DNA from: Tetradesmus obliquus
Lineage: Eukaryota; Chlorophyta; Chlorophyceae; Sphaeropleales; Scenedesmaceae
Direction: 5' to 3'
Assembly (NCBI GenBank): GCA_030272155.1
Contig: CP126198.1
Location: 2,976,001 to 3,040,000, forward strand
Length of the DNA: 64,000 bases
Of this stretch, positions 28,201 through 41,365 are shown piece after piece. How positions within the stretch are numbered: position 1 is the stretch's first letter; the number at the start of each line of letters is the position of its first letter. Position numbers and translations under genes: made by a program. The notes beneath the pieces are model-generated. The model saw only the letters and a program-made list of their open reading frames with translations, was not told the origin of the DNA and searched no databases.

Positions 28201-31200
28201 GTCTTGTGAACCCAACTACGCAGGCACAGGCAGCCACGCGGAGCTGGTGCAGTGTGCGCTGCTGAGCCAGCTGGTGCTGCCGCTGCTGGCGGCTGCGCAT
28301 GAGGCTGGCAGGGCTGGCGAGGTGCTGAACACGGAGTGCCTGGAGGTGCTCAGCAGCGTGTTCAGGGTGTCCGACACGCACTCGGTGCTGTTTGGTGAGT
28401 GGCTGCGGCTGCATTGTGGGGAAGGGAGTATGTGCGTGTGCATGTGCGGAGAGTCTGGAGGTGCTCAGCAGCGTGTTCCGGGTGTCCGACACACACTCGG
28501 TGCTGTTTGGTGAGTGGCGTGTGTGTGCGGTGGGGTCGTGCGGGGAAGGGAGTATGCGCGTGTGCATGTGCGGAGAGCCTGGGTGGTGCTCAGCAGCGTG
28601 TTCCGGGTGTCCGACACACACTCGGTGCTGTTTGGTGAGTGGCGTGTGTGTGCGGTGGGGTCGTGCGGGGAAGGGAGTATGCGCGTGTGCATGTGCGGAG
28701 AGCCTGGGTGCTGCTCAGCAGTGTCTGGCGGGTGTCCGATACGCACTCGGTGCTGTTTGGTGAGTGGCCTGTGTGGTTGAGTTGTGCGACGAAGGGAGCG
28801 CGCGTGTGTGTTTTGCTGCTGCTGCATGCTGCAGGGTGACGCTGGTTTGGTACAGCCGGTAACCGGCTTTGTGTGCTGCTCTGCTGCTGCTTGTCTGGAC
28901 AGCTTTCATCAGCAGAAGCGGGCTGTTGTGGTGGTCACTGGACAGTTACAAGCAAACCAACTCACCAACGCTTCACCTGCTCGGCCCTGCTAGGCGAGTA
29001 GGCGAGTCGCTGCGCATCCGCATGCTGCAGCTGTGAGCATCAAGTTGTGCACGCTGCTCTGCGCCTGCTCGGCTACTGCGCTGTTGGCTCTGTGCTCGCA
29101 GGCGAGTCGTTGCGCATCCGCATGCTGCAGCTGTGTGTGGAGCTGTCCAAGGCCGCCACGCCCAGCATCGCTGCCAACAAGCCACTGCGCGACGTGCTCA
29201 TAAAGTACGCCTGGCGCCACCTGAAAGTGCCCGAGGAGTCCCCCTGCAGGTAATCTAACGTTTTGCAGGTTTTGCAGATTACTTATGAGACCAATGTCAT
29301 GCTTTACGGACAGATGTTCTCCTGGAGTTGAACGTCAGACAGTGCAGCTTCCTGTCTGATCAGGTGTCTGTCGCGGCATAGCCGCAGCAACACGCTGATG
29401 CTACCCCTGTGTCTGTAGTACCACGCCACTTGACAGTGCCCGAGGAATCGCCTTGTAGGTAACTCAACCAGTGAGAGGATAGTTACATGTGGGTCCTGAC
29501 ACCATCCACGATGGTGCGAGCCACACCAGGATGATGAATGCATGGTCTGAGACCAGGGCATGAGAATTTGGACACCATTGTCATGCTTTACGCCCAGAGT
29601 TTCTCCTGGGGCTGAACCTCAGAGTGACAGTCAGAGCTGAGCTGCTTGCAGCTTCCAGGTTGACCAGGTGTCCGTTGCGGCGTATCCGCTTGAACACACT
29701 GACATAACTGCTGTGTCTGTGCCCAACATACACCTTGCAGGCACTGGGCGTTCCTGGCAACCGTGCACCTGCTGCCGCTGGTTGATGCACGAGCCTCGCA
29801 AAGTGGGGAGGCACAGCGGCAGCGGCAGCAGCAGCAGCAGCTGCAGCAGCAGCAGTCTGACAAGGAGAAGCAGTCTGATGAGAAGGACAAGGAGAAAGAC
29901 AAAGACAGGCCAGAGCAGCGGCAGTCGACGGCTGGTGGCGGCGGCAGTACTGCTACAAGCATGGGTGCCGTGGTGCCCTCTGCTGGCGGCACTGCTGCTG
30001 CTGCTGCCGGCGGCGGCGAGCGCGAGCGCAGCAACGCGCGGCCTGCTGGCACGGAGCGCATGGTGGCGCAGGTGGGGACTGTTATAACATTGTTACCTTT
30101 GGATGTTATAACACTTGCTGCTGAACTCGTCTGTGCTGCGCCAGAGTGACGCACATGTAGGTAGTGTATGTGCATCACCCTTTGGCCGGCACTGCTCAGG
30201 CCGTTGGCACATGACCCGTGTGACTTGTCACTGCCTGCCACCTCTCTTGGCTGCTGCTGTGCTGCGCCTGCCGCAATGTGTGACGCAGGTGTGAGCCATC
30301 CTCGGACGATTCGAATCCTGCTCCCTGCCTCCTCTCTTCACTGCTGTGCTGTGCCTGCTGCCAATTCGTGCGCGCCTGCCGCAGGTGTGGGTGAGCCTGC
30401 TGCGCGTGACACTGCCTGTCACGTCTCTTGACTGCTGCTGCGCTGCGCCTGCCGCAACGTGTGCCGCAGGTGTGGGTGAGCCTGCTGCGCGTGACGCAGA
30501 TTGAGCCGCGCAAGGGGCTGATGCGTGAGGTGCTGGACTGCCTGGTGCCCACGCTGGTGGACAAGCTGGGCACGAGGGGGGATGATGGCAAGGTCATCTG
30601 GGTCAGGTGCGGCGCAATTTTGGCTGCAGTTGATTGATCGTTGTTTTGGATGATGGCAAGGTCGTCTGGGTCAGGTGCGGCGCAGGTTTGGTTTTTCTGC
30701 TCGTTGTGGTTTCAATGACTGCAAGGTCATCTGGGTCAGGTGCGGTACGCTGCTTGTTGGTTTGGCGAATTCAATTTGTCATGTGCGGCTGGCTGCTGGT
30801 TATGTTGGTGGTGGTGGGCGCTGCTGCTTGTGATGTTGGTGCTGTGCGGCGTGCTTCCGCACAGCATCCGCAGCTTGCGTATTACTTCCGTGCCCTTCCG
30901 CAACCTCCCCTGCCGGCGAAAGACGCTCCGTACAACTCACGCGATGTAGAAATGCTCAATATATGCACTCACGCATTGTGTATATGTCAAACATTCCTTG
31001 TGCCGCAGGTACGCCAAGAAGCAGGTGCTGGACGAGTCGGGCACGCTCTCCAACCTGCTGCAGCTGTGGCAGCTGGTGGTGCGCCACCCGGGCGTGTTTT
31101 ACGACAGCAGAGCGCAGTTCATGAGCCAGATGATTAACACACTCAGCCGCATCGGCATGCCGCAGCAGGCCAGCCTGGAGAACCGCAAGCTGTCATTGGA

Positions 31201-31718
31201 CTTGGCGGGGCTGCTGTTGGCATGGGAGGCCAAGCGGCGGCAAGGGCTGCCAGCTGCTGCTGGTGCTGCTGCTGCTGGTGCTCAGACGCCAGGTGGGTGG
31301 GCTGGTGGTTTACATTTACTATGTTTAGTTGGGGGCGCGGTGGATTGCGCGAGGTGGGATGTCGAGCGGCGGTGGGGGCTGCCATGTCGCAGCAGCAGCA
31401 GCAGCAGCAGCAGGCCAGCCTGGAGAACCGCAAGCTGTCATTGAACCTAGCCGAGCTGCTGTTGGCATGGGAGGCCAAGCGGCGGCAAGGGCTGCCTGCT
31501 GCTGCTGGCATTGGTGGTGCTCAGACGGCAGGTGGGTGGGTTGGCGGTGTGGTTGACGGTGTGTTTTGGGTGCGGTTCCAGTGCAGCTAGATTGCTTGAG
31601 CTGGTATGGACAACATTGCACCTGCCCTGCCCTGCCCTGCCCTGCACTTGGCTGGTGTGCCTGTGCTGCTGCAGGCTCCTCCCGCAAGCGCGCCAAGCCA
31701 GAGGCAGATGCAGAGGAT

Positions 31719-31750
<32 letters not shown>

Positions 31751-31924
31751 GGACACAGAGATGACTGATGCAGCGCCAGCAGCAGCAGCAGCAGCAGCTG
31801 GTGAGGCAAGCAGTGAGCAGCCAGCCAAGCTGATCAAGACAGAAGACGGCAGCCCAGCACCAGCTGCAAAAGCAGACACACCGGCAGCAGCAGCAGTGCC
31901 AGAGGCATCTGCAGCAGACGTGCC

Positions 31925-31956
<32 letters not shown>

Positions 31957-34900
31957 GTGGGACGTCGCTGCCGCAGCGTGCGAGCAGCCACAGCGGCGGC
32001 GTTGCCGCTGGCTGCAGCGGCAGCGGCGGCGGCGATGACTTTGTGCTAACTCCTGAAATGGAAAATGTGCTTGTGAACTTCTTGGTCCGCATGGCCTTCC
32101 TAATCGGGGAGAGCCAAGACAAGGACGCAGACATGCAGGTGCGGCGCTGTGTGTGGGGATTGTGTGGCGGTTTGCACAGTGACTGGCTATGCACTGGTGA
32201 GCGGCAGTGGGTTATCTGGGACTGCACTGCACAACAAGATCGACTTGAAGTGCACGTCCCCTCCACGTGTCCCCTTCCATACGTCCCATACGTCAGCCTG
32301 TGCTCTCACTATCTCCTTTCCTGCGTGTCGCATCTCTGCCTCTGCTGCTGCCTCCCTGCTGCTACCACTGCCAGACGCTGCACCAGCACGCATGAATGCG
32401 TCAGCCTGTGCACTCACTCTGTCTTCCCCTGCCTGCCGTATCTCTGCTTGTCGCCGCCTCTTTGCTGCTGCCCGCCAGGCGCTGCACCAGCACACGCTGA
32501 AGCTGCTGAGCCATTTTCAAAGCATGCAAATTGCTTCATCCATGTTGTGTCTGCCCCCCTGCTGCCCGCCAGGCGCTGCACCAGCACACGCTGAAGCTGC
32601 TGAGCCATTTTCAAAGCATGCAAATTGCTTCATCCATGTTGTGTCTGCCCCCCTGCTGCCTGCCAGGCGCTGCACCAGCACACGCTGAAGCTGCTGAGCC
32701 AGGCGCTGGCGCTGTTCCCGCATGTGAGCGTGAAGCTGAGCGCATTCCTGGAGCGGCTGCTGCAGGTGGGTCAGGGGTTGTTTGATGGTATTAATCTCCA
32801 ATTAAACGTCGTACGAGTCGTCCTTTCGGGTATTAAGGTGTTTTTCAATTTTATTTAGCTTGACCGTTGTTGGATGTAGGTTGAACTCAATGCATCTAGG
32901 TGTCTGCTGCACGCCTGGTTTAGACATGGCAGGCAGCCTGTGAGTCGGCTGTTCCCGCACGTGAGCGCGAAGCCGTCCGCCTTCTTGGAGCAGCTGCTGC
33001 AGGTGGGTCAGGGGTTGGGGTGATGAGCTTGAGTGCAGCACTCACACCATCGCATGTATGCCTGTGCTGCATGCTGCATTTGAATAGGTAGCAGCAGCTT
33101 TTGCGCAGCACAGCGCATGGGAGTATCTGGCTCTCAGCTTAGAGCTGTTGTCCGGGTGTGGCAGAAGGTGGTCGTACAGGTCATGAGTCCTACACCTTAA
33201 TAGTGTGCCGTGTGGCCTGAGTCCAAACATTGTGTTGCACTGCCTGCTCACACCTCCTTGCAGGCCCAGGCAGCCAACTCCCCAATGCCCGCCCTCATCA
33301 CCGGTCATGAGCCTTTGCCTTTGAGAGTTTGCCACGTGATTTTCAAACATCTTGTTGCGCTGCCTGCTCACATCTGCTCACAGGCCCAAGCATGTGCCGT
33401 TAACCTTTCAATGTTTGCCATGTTTTCTAACACAAGCTGTGTTTGCGCTGCCTGCTGCCGTCTTCTCGCAGGCCCAGGCAGCCAAGTCCCCAATGCCCGC
33501 CCTCATCACCGGCTGGGAAGTCATGAGCCGGGCACTCGATGCGCAGCCACACCTGCTCGCCAAAAATGCAGGCAAGGAGTTTGTGATGCTGCTGTCGCCC
33601 TGCTTCAAGCTGCGGCAGCAGCACGTGGTGGACCTCATTTGCAGCGTGGTCAAGAAGCTGTTCTCACTGCAGCCTTGGCAGGAGCAGAACCCGCGGCAGG
33701 CAGCAGCGCAGGCGCAGGCAGCGGCAGCAGCGGCGGCGGCGGCTGCCGGGCAGCAGCAGCAGCACGGTGTGGCAGCACCATTGGGGCAGATGCCGGCAGA
33801 TTCAGCAGCTGCAGCCGCCGCTGCTGCTGCTGGAATACCAATGCCAGGCGTAGTAAAGCAGGAACCTGGAATGCAGCAGCAGCAGCAGCGGCAGCAGATG
33901 ATGATGGGTGTTGGTGGCGTGCCAATGCCAGCAGCAGCAGCAGGGCTGCCTCCCGCCACTCCTGCAGCGGTACCTGCTGCTGCCATGCCAGCTGCAGGTG
34001 ACGCAGCAGCAGCAGGGGTGCAGCAGCCGGGTGCAGTAGCCGCACCCAACCCTGCGTCACCTACTGCTGCTGCGCTTGCGGCAGTAGCACCAGCTGCACC
34101 TGCTGCGCTGACGCCAGCAGTAGCACCAGCTACAGCCACCACACCGGCAGCAGCACCACCTGCACTTGTTGCTCCACCAGCAGCGGCAACGCCGCAGGCA
34201 CCCGCAGCTGCTGCTGCTGCTGCTGCCGGCCAGCAGCAGCCTGCAGCAGCAGCAGCAGCACCTGCGCCGGAGCAGGACGCTGCTGCTGCTGCAGCAGCAG
34301 CTGCAACAGCAGCGGCAGCAGCAGCGGCTGCTGCTGCTGAGCTGGATTCTGACATCTGGGACCTGCAGAGTGCGGTGCTGCAGCATGTGCGGCAGTGCCT
34401 GGCGCGTGGCACAGACCCGCAGATGAACCTGCTGGTGAGCTGTTGTGACATGAGCAAACGTCCCTGGCAGGTTTGGTGCTGCAATGGACAGCTTGATGCA
34501 TTGGCTGGCTTACGTTGTAGTGTCAGCTAGCATGCTATGCATGTGGACCCGCGGATCTGCACCTGCTGGTGAGCAGCTTGCTGCTTTTGCGCTGCAATTG
34601 TCAGGCTGCTTCTCTTGTGGGCTTTAGGGTTGCTGTTACCTGCTGTTTCATCAAGCTGCAACGAAATGCTTGATTTGCCAGCCAAGCAGCAGCTCGCCGC
34701 ATTGCTGCACACAGAACCCCGCAATGTCCACCACGCAAAGCTCACTGCGACGCGTCTACTGCCTGCTGATTTGCTTCAGGTGGTGGAGGCACCTCAGCAG
34801 CAGCAGCAGCAGGTGCAGCAGCAGCAGCAGCAGCAGCACACGTACGCCAGCAGCGAGCACCTGCTAGGCATCTGCTGCGCGCTGTCGCTGCTGTCAGCCA

Positions 34901-37900
34901 TTCATGAGGTGAGGTTAGAATTCGTGTATGTGTTTGTTTGTTGCTGCGCAAAAGGTTCAGCGGTGGCAGTACAGGCAGCGCCTGGGCAACAAGGGTTGTG
35001 CTGCAATTGGGTGGTGGTGCAGCTGCATGAGCAGGCATGGCCTGTCGTCAGCAGCAGCAGCAGCAGCTGTGTGGGCGTCTGCTCTCTCTCAATTGCTTGG
35101 AGCGCAGGCTGTTAATGAGGTTCAGGGGCCAGGGATTGCTGCTTTGCCTGCATCAGTCTTGATGCTGGTCACTTCTCATCACACATTGTGCGGTGCTCTC
35201 ACGTCACCGTGATACGCTCAGCGCGCCAGCTAGCTGCCATCTCTGTGACAGGGCGAGCAGCGCCATGCTATCACGTATCCCACCAACTGCCGCTGACATT
35301 CTGTCATCGCTGCTGCTGCTGCTGCTGCATCTGTGTGCCACCAGGTGTGCCCCGAGGCGCTGATTGGCGTGCACATGCCTCCGCTGGTGAAGCTGCTCAA
35401 CCGCTGCTCTCGCGACGTGTGCGCCAACGCGCAGAACGGCCAGATGCACCAGGCACACTACCAGCAGGTGGCCAAGCTCAACAGGTGCGCGTGAATTGAT
35501 ACCGAAAGCCAGCTGTGGCGCTGCGTTGACTAGTGGCTGGCTGCTGGTACGTGTTTGGCTGGGTGTTACTGCCTGTTATGGTGTGCTTGTGGGCATGCCG
35601 TGTCTGTGGCTGTCATGCGCAAGCTAAGCAAAAACGGTGTAAGCATAGCTTGTGGCTCAAGGCAGGCGGTCGAGGGCACTACCAGAAGCGTGGCCAAGCG
35701 CAACAGGTGCGGGGCAATATCACGAACAGCCGGCTGTGTTGCTGAGTATGACTTGTGGTTGGCTTTTGAATTTGGCGTTACTGCCTGTTATGTTGTGCAT
35801 GTGGTTTGGTGTCTGGGACAGTCCATGCATCGTTCATGCTGCGCCCAGCTGTTGACATGCAGACATTGTGAATCGCCCGACAATGTTATGCATGCGGCTG
35901 CCTGCTGCATCTGCGCCGCTGCAGGGAGGCTGCTGCAGCAGCAGCGCCGCAGGTGCCAGATGCAGCAGCAGGCAAGGATAGCAAGCAGGGCAGCAGCAAA
36001 GACGCAAGCAAGGACAGCAAACAAGGGACTACCAGCAAGCTAGATGCAGCCCCTGCAAAGGCCAGCAGTGCTGCCGCAGCAGCAAGCGGTGCTGCTGCTG
36101 CTCCCAACGCAGCAGGCCCGAGCGGTTTGACCCTGGAGCCTGCTGCTACTGCTGCTGACATCCCCACGCCGGAGTATGGCACTGTTGCCTGGGTGCTGAA
36201 TGCTGCTCTGCTGCTGATTGGCAGCAGGGCTTTCAGCAACAGCGAACTGAAGAAGAGCATGCTGCAGAGCATCATCATCATCATAACAGCGAATGGCGCA
36301 AAGTACAACGAGCCCGTGCTGTTCATGCGCATCATGGTGAGTCGGCTTTATATGGAGCTGGTTTGGGACTGGTTTCCAGCTGAAACTTGTCCTGCAAGAC
36401 ACTAGCATGTGCTGGGACATGAACAAGGAACTTCAACCGTCTCCATGCGTGCAGCTACTGCCTGCCTGCTGTACTTTGACAGGCGAGCCCTTGCCAGCCA
36501 AGACATATGCAGCACATGCCTGGGTGTCACAGCACAGCTATATTCTACCTTTCCGATCAACGATCCGCCAGGGCTGCTTTTGGGACAGCCCAAGTGCATT
36601 GAACCATGCTTTGCTTCTTCAGCACCGGATCTTGACTCTCTGCATTGCTGCTGTTGCCGCCCTGCCCCTGCCGCCTCTTCTATTCAACCTTGCTGCTGCA
36701 GCTGCTGTACCAGGACTGGCTGCAGCTGCCACCGCAGCTGATGACAGTCAAAGAAGCCGTGCTGCTGCTGCAGCGCCTGGCGTATGTGCAGGACAGGTTC
36801 GATGCTGACCCGGCCACGTGTGCCAAGTGGCACTGCCTGTTCCTGGACATCGTGTACAACATCTGCACCAGCAGCACGCTGCCTCCGGTGAGTCGGTCAA
36901 ACTTGGTCGAACCTGGTCAAACCTGGGCATACATGACTGCACCAAGGTCGCTGGTCAAACCTGGTCATATCTGTGTGCATGGGCTCTGCATAATCAGTCT
37001 CATGTGTGTTGCTGTGATCATTGCCGCATCAGCAAAATTGAATATCGATATAACATGATATAACATGTTATTTGTGATGTGCCTGCTGTGCTGCTGCAGG
37101 AGCTGTCTGACGAGGTGTTCAGCAAGGTGGAGCGGCTGTTCCTGCTGGGCCTGCGCGCTGCCGACCCTGTGAGGCGTGCGCGCTTCTTCAGCCTGTACCA
37201 CAAGCACATCGCTGCGGGGCTGTTTGAGCGGCTGCAGTTCATAATTTGCGTGCAGGTGCGTGGCGGCGGGGTTGTCCACCGTTGGCCTTGCTGCTGTACT
37301 GTTTGTTGCAACCAACAACCTGACCAGACCACAGAGGAAAGACCTCAACTAGCTGAGCGTGTGCATGTATGTCGTAACATGTAGAGTTAGGCAGAAGTGT
37401 GTATCTGCAGCAGCGGGAGCTGATCGCGGTGCCGCAAGTTGTGTTCACCACAGCGCTGCAGGACGCTACGACACGCATGCGGAACTCAGCCCAGTATCAG
37501 CGTTCTCCTCGGGTGTGGCTGCACACTTTGCTGGCTGTTGCCAAGCGCTATGTGCATCAACTATTCATGCATACAAACTGCGCGCTTGCAGGAGTGGCAG
37601 AGCATGAGCGGCAGCTTCTGGCTCAAGTCTGTACACAACCCATCCACTTTTGCTGTACTGTCTGGTGGTGCTCACGCTCCTATGCTGTGCGGTGTGCCGC
37701 TGCTGTTGACTGCTTGCAGGAGTGGCAGAGCATGAGCGGCAGCTTCTGGCTCAAGTCAGCACTGGACCTTATCCTGGCAGTGCTCAAGGAAGACGACCCC
37801 ATCATGCTGGCACCCAACAGCGCACAGGCGCCGCCGCTGCTGCCCGGCACACGCACCAACGTGTTCAACCCCAGCGTGCAGCACCCGCAGCAGCAGCAGC

Positions 37901-40900
37901 AGCAGGCTGCCGCACAGCAGGCTGCGGCACAGCAGCAGCAGCAGCAGGGTCAGCTGCAGCAAGGTCAGCCGGCTGGCGATGCCCCTGCTGCAAACGCTCA
38001 GCAGCAGCAGCCGGCTGCGGCTGCTGCTGGCGGTGATGCAGCTGCAATGGCTGTCAATCAGCCGGGTGCAGCTGCTGCTGCTGCTGCTCAAGCAGACCAG
38101 CAGCAGCCAGGTCAGGAGCAGCAGCAGCAGCAGCAGCAGCAGCGGCAGCAGAGCCAGCCTGGTGCCTCTGCAATGGAGGTGGATGCAGCACAGCCTGCAG
38201 CAGCAGCAGCAGCTGCTGCAGAGCAGCCGCCAGCGCAGCAGGAGCAGCTGCAGGGTCAGCTGTCTGCTGCACAGCTGCACCACTTGCCGCCTCAAGGCTC
38301 CCAGGGGGTGCATGCCATTGCACAGCAGGACAGCGAGCAGCAGCAGCAGCAGCAGCAGCAGGGCCAGGCGCAGCAGGAGCCAGCAGCCCCTGCTGCTGCG
38401 CCTGCAGCCGAACAGCAGCAGCAGCAGCAGGCAGGTGACAGCAAGCCGCCCCTCCCGCCCCCACAGCAGCAGCAGCAGCAGCCGCAGACGCCTCGCGCCC
38501 TTGCTGCTGCAGCTGGAACGGACAACCCCCAACAGCAGCAGCAGCAGGGTCAGGACGGCTGCAACGCTGCTGGCGGCGCTGCTGCGGCTTTCCCGGTGTC
38601 TGTGCGTGAGGCTGATGTGCCTGGCAGCATCAAGGGGCTGCTGGAAGGGCACCTGGAGTTCCTGGGCAGCACTGGCCAGCTTAGTGTGAAGCACATGATG
38701 GGGCCGCTGAGGGAGTACGCGCAGGTGGGCTGCTGCTGCTGCTGCTGTAGTGCTATATGTTATAATGTTTGTGGTGGTTCCTGGGCAGCACTGGCCAGCT
38801 GAGTGTGAAGGACATGATGGGCCCGCTGGGGGAGTACGCGCAGGTGGGCTGCTGCTGCTGCTGTAGTGTTATATGTTATAATGTTTGTGGTGGTTCCTGG
38901 GCAGCACTGGCCAGCTGAGTGTGAAGGACATGATGGGCCCGCTGGGGGAGTACGCGCAGGTGGGCTGCTGCTGCTGCTGTAGTGTTATATGTTATAATGT
39001 TTGTGGTGGTTCCTAGGCAGCACTGGCCAGCTGAGTGTGAAGGACATGATGGGCCCGCTGGGGGAGTACGCGCAGGTGGGCTGTGGCTGGGGCGTTGTGA
39101 ACGGTTCACTGTGTTGACATATGTGTGCTTGCAGGTGGACTTGAGCGGTGCGTGCCACCTGTGGGTGCTGTGCCCTCATGCTGCTTCTCTTGTCTCTGCT
39201 GCTGCCGCCGCTGCTGCTGCTGTTGCTGCTGCCGCTGCTGCTGCAGTTGCAGGTGGACCTGGGGTGTACCACCTGTCGGTACCTGCGACCTGTGAGTGTC
39301 CGCAACTTGAATTCAAACTAGTAGCACTCACCCTGTTCTTCTTCTATCTGCTGCTGCTGCAGGTGGACCCGTGTGTGGCGTACCACCTGTGGGTGCTGTG
39401 GCTTCATGCTGAATGCTGCTGCTGTTCCTGTCTGCTGCTGTTCCTGTCTGCTGCTGTTCCTGTCTGCTGCTGCTGCTGCTGCTGCTGCTGCAGGTGGACC
39501 CGTGTGTGGCGTACCACCTGTGGGTGCTGTGGCTTCATGCTGAATGCTGCTGCTGTTCCTGTCTGCTGCTGTTCCTGTCTGCTGCTGCTGCTGCTGCTGC
39601 TGCAGGTGGACCCGTGTGTGGCGTACCACCTGTGGGTGCTGTGGCTTCATGCTGAATGCTGCTGCTGTTCCTGTCTGCTGCTGTTCCTGTCTGCTGCTGC
39701 TGCTGCTGCTGCTGCTGCTTCAGGTGGACCCGTGTGTGGCGTACCACCTGTGGGTGCTGGTGTTCCCCATCGTGTGGGCCACGCTGGCCAAGCAGCAGCA
39801 GATCAACCTGGCCAAGCCCATCATCAGCCTGCTGTCAAAGGAGTACCACCAGCGGCAGGCCATGGCGCGGCCCAACGTGGTGCAGGTGAGGCGCAGGGTT
39901 GTCAGGCGTTTGTGTAGCAATTTTCAGACCAAGCGCATGCGTATTGCTTCAGGTGGAGGGTTTGACGGGTTGCATGGACTAGATTCTGTTGCCAAGGCAG
40001 TGAGTAGGGCCGTGGCACGGCCCAACGTGGTGCGGGTGAGGCCGCGGTGTTAGGACTTTGCATAGTGTCATGCGAGTTCAACGTATGCGCCTGGTGGAGG
40101 GTTTTGCAGCTTGCTTGGACAGCTGCACTGTCTGCTGCAAGTGCTACTGAATGCCATGGCACGGCCTAATGTGGTGCAGGTGGGCGCGCGTTGCTGCCAG
40201 GCTTTGAATTAACCGACTACTCAGTGGGGAAATGAGCATACTCGGCTGTTGGAGGGTATGGCAGGGTGCATGGACAGCTGCACTGCGTGCTGCAAGCACT
40301 TTTCAAACGCCAGGGCAGTAACTGCTCCTGGGGCCTGTCATGCCCGAACCTGCTGCCTGCAGTTGTTTACAGCTGTGCTTTTTTTACTCGTGTTACTTCG
40401 CCACCATGTTGCAACACATTTCAAATTCCTCCTGCAGGCGCTGCTGGAGGGCATCAGCCTGAGCCAGCTGCAGCCCAAGATCCCCGTCCTGCACTCATCT
40501 CTCTTGCTGGGAAAGGCCATCAACCTGAACGCTCACTATGTTATTTCTTTTGCTTTTGAAATTTCAAATTTCAAGTTTTAACATCTTCCTGCAGGCGCTG
40601 CTGGAGGGCATCAGCCTGAGCCAGCCGCAGCCCAAGATCCCCCCCGATCTCATCAAGTTCCTGGGCAAGGCCTTCAACCTTCTCCCTCACTGCGTTATTT
40701 CTGTCACTTCTGAAATTCAAATTCAAACCCTCCTGCAGGCGCTGCTGGAGGGCATCAGCTTGAGCCAGCCGCAGCCCAAGATCCCGCCCGAGCTCATCAA
40801 GTTCCTGGGCAAGGCCTTCAACGCGTGGCACATCGCCATCCCGCTGCTGGAGAGCCACGTGATCATCTTCCCTGACGAGACGCGCTGCTTCGACGCACTG

Positions 40901-41334
40901 GCAGAGCTGTACCGCCTGGTGAGAGCGTTTGTGGAAAGAGGAAAGAGCATGTGTAAAGGTCCATGCCAGCTGGCTAGCTGTATATGTGTGTGGGAGGTGT
41001 TTGCCCTGCTGCTGGTGTGAGCTGGACGAGGGTTGCCGTGCTGGCTGTTGCTCTGTTCTTGGCAAGTTGCAAGTCGCACTGCCATCCCGCTGCTGGAGGG
41101 CCACGTGATCATCTTCCCTGACGAGACGCGCTGCTTCGACGCGCTGGCAGAGCTGTACCGCCTGGTGAGATGAGACACGCTGCTGCTGTTGCTGCTGCTG
41201 TAAGCATAATCTGTCACGCTCAGACGCGCTGCTTGGACGCGCTGGCAGATCTGTACCGCCTGGTGGGATGAGACACGCTGCAGCTGTCACTGCATTACAT
41301 GCACCGCCGAGATGTGCAGGTGTACAGGCTGGTG

Positions 41335-41365
<31 letters not shown>

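Larger units (their letters stand above)
20704..30071 (+). other. TRA1: TRA1 exons 19-30: middle HEAT region
   Basis: Exons: 20704-20909, 21438-21698, 22574-22812, 23545-23642, 23889-24255, 24547-24872, 25186-25415, 26666-26803, 27590-27779, 28224-28394, 29102-29249, 29741-30071 (residues about 1678-2579). Landmarks: GQVSALTWVLSVDPSLLPGG, IPKHLLQNSLRPILQNLGDY, WFNLTLGERLIEHLKNWLD, ILTSEYRQPLLKFLDKYPQE and LIKYAWRHLKVPEESPC. Exons 24 and 25 hold Gln and Ser tracts. Exon 30 holds a Gln run, then a Lys/Asp-rich and a Gly-rich segment. Confidence 0.88.
30470..34908 (+). other. TRA1: TRA1 exons 31-36: solenoid with Ala/Pro/Gln inserts
   Basis: Exons: 30470-30606, 31009-31292, 31675-32138, 32667-32765, 33472-34434, 34780-34908 (residues about 2579-3271). 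Conserved pieces are KKQVLDESGTLSNLLQLWQL, MSQMINTLSRIGMPQQASLE and NRKLSLDLAGLLLAWEAKRR. They match the TRRAP segment with RAQFVPQMVNSLSRLG and DLAGLVVNWE. Exon 33 opens SSRKRAKPE, resembling a nuclear localisation signal (inference), and carries Ala/Gln tracts. Exon 35 adds about 200 residues rich in Ala, Pro and Gln (33,690-34,340). Confidence 0.87.
35345..39885 (+). other. TRA1: TRA1 exons 37-42: end of solenoid, with a large poly-Gln insert
   Basis: Exons: 35345-35484, 35925-36336, 36702-36887, 37100-37255, 37720-38724, 39724-39885 (residues about 3271-3958). Landmarks: VCPEALIGVHMPPLVKLLNR, TPEYGTVAWVLNAALLLIGS, KVERLFLLGLRAADP, FERLQFIICVQ and FWLKSALDLILAVLKEDDP. Exon 41 continues past MLAPNSAQ into roughly 230 residues dominated by Gln and Ala (37,885-38,600) before conserved sequence resumes at EADVPGSIKGLLEG. 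Confidence 0.88.

Noticed and set aside
28395..28765. Regularly spaced direct repeats resembling a repeat-spacer array (also 38755-39080 and 39361-39723)
   Set aside because: The spacers are repeated as well, and the units match the adjacent exon border. This is tandem duplication in a eukaryotic intron, not CRISPR.
33408..34484. Long minus-strand open frame rich in Ala and Cys
   Set aside because: It is the antisense of the CAG/GCA-rich TRA1 exon 35. Triplet repeats keep all frames open; the sense strand matches TRRAP on both sides.
38054..38694. Leu/Arg/Ser-rich frames on both strands over exon 41
   Set aside because: Frame-shifted readings of the poly-Gln/Ala insert. Only the frame joining FWLKSALDLILAVLKEDDP to EADVPGSIKGLL is conserved.
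39361..39723. Exon 42 head copies as mutually exclusive exons
   Set aside because: The copies have an acceptor but no donor and break off after about 36 nt of coding sequence, so they cannot replace the exon.
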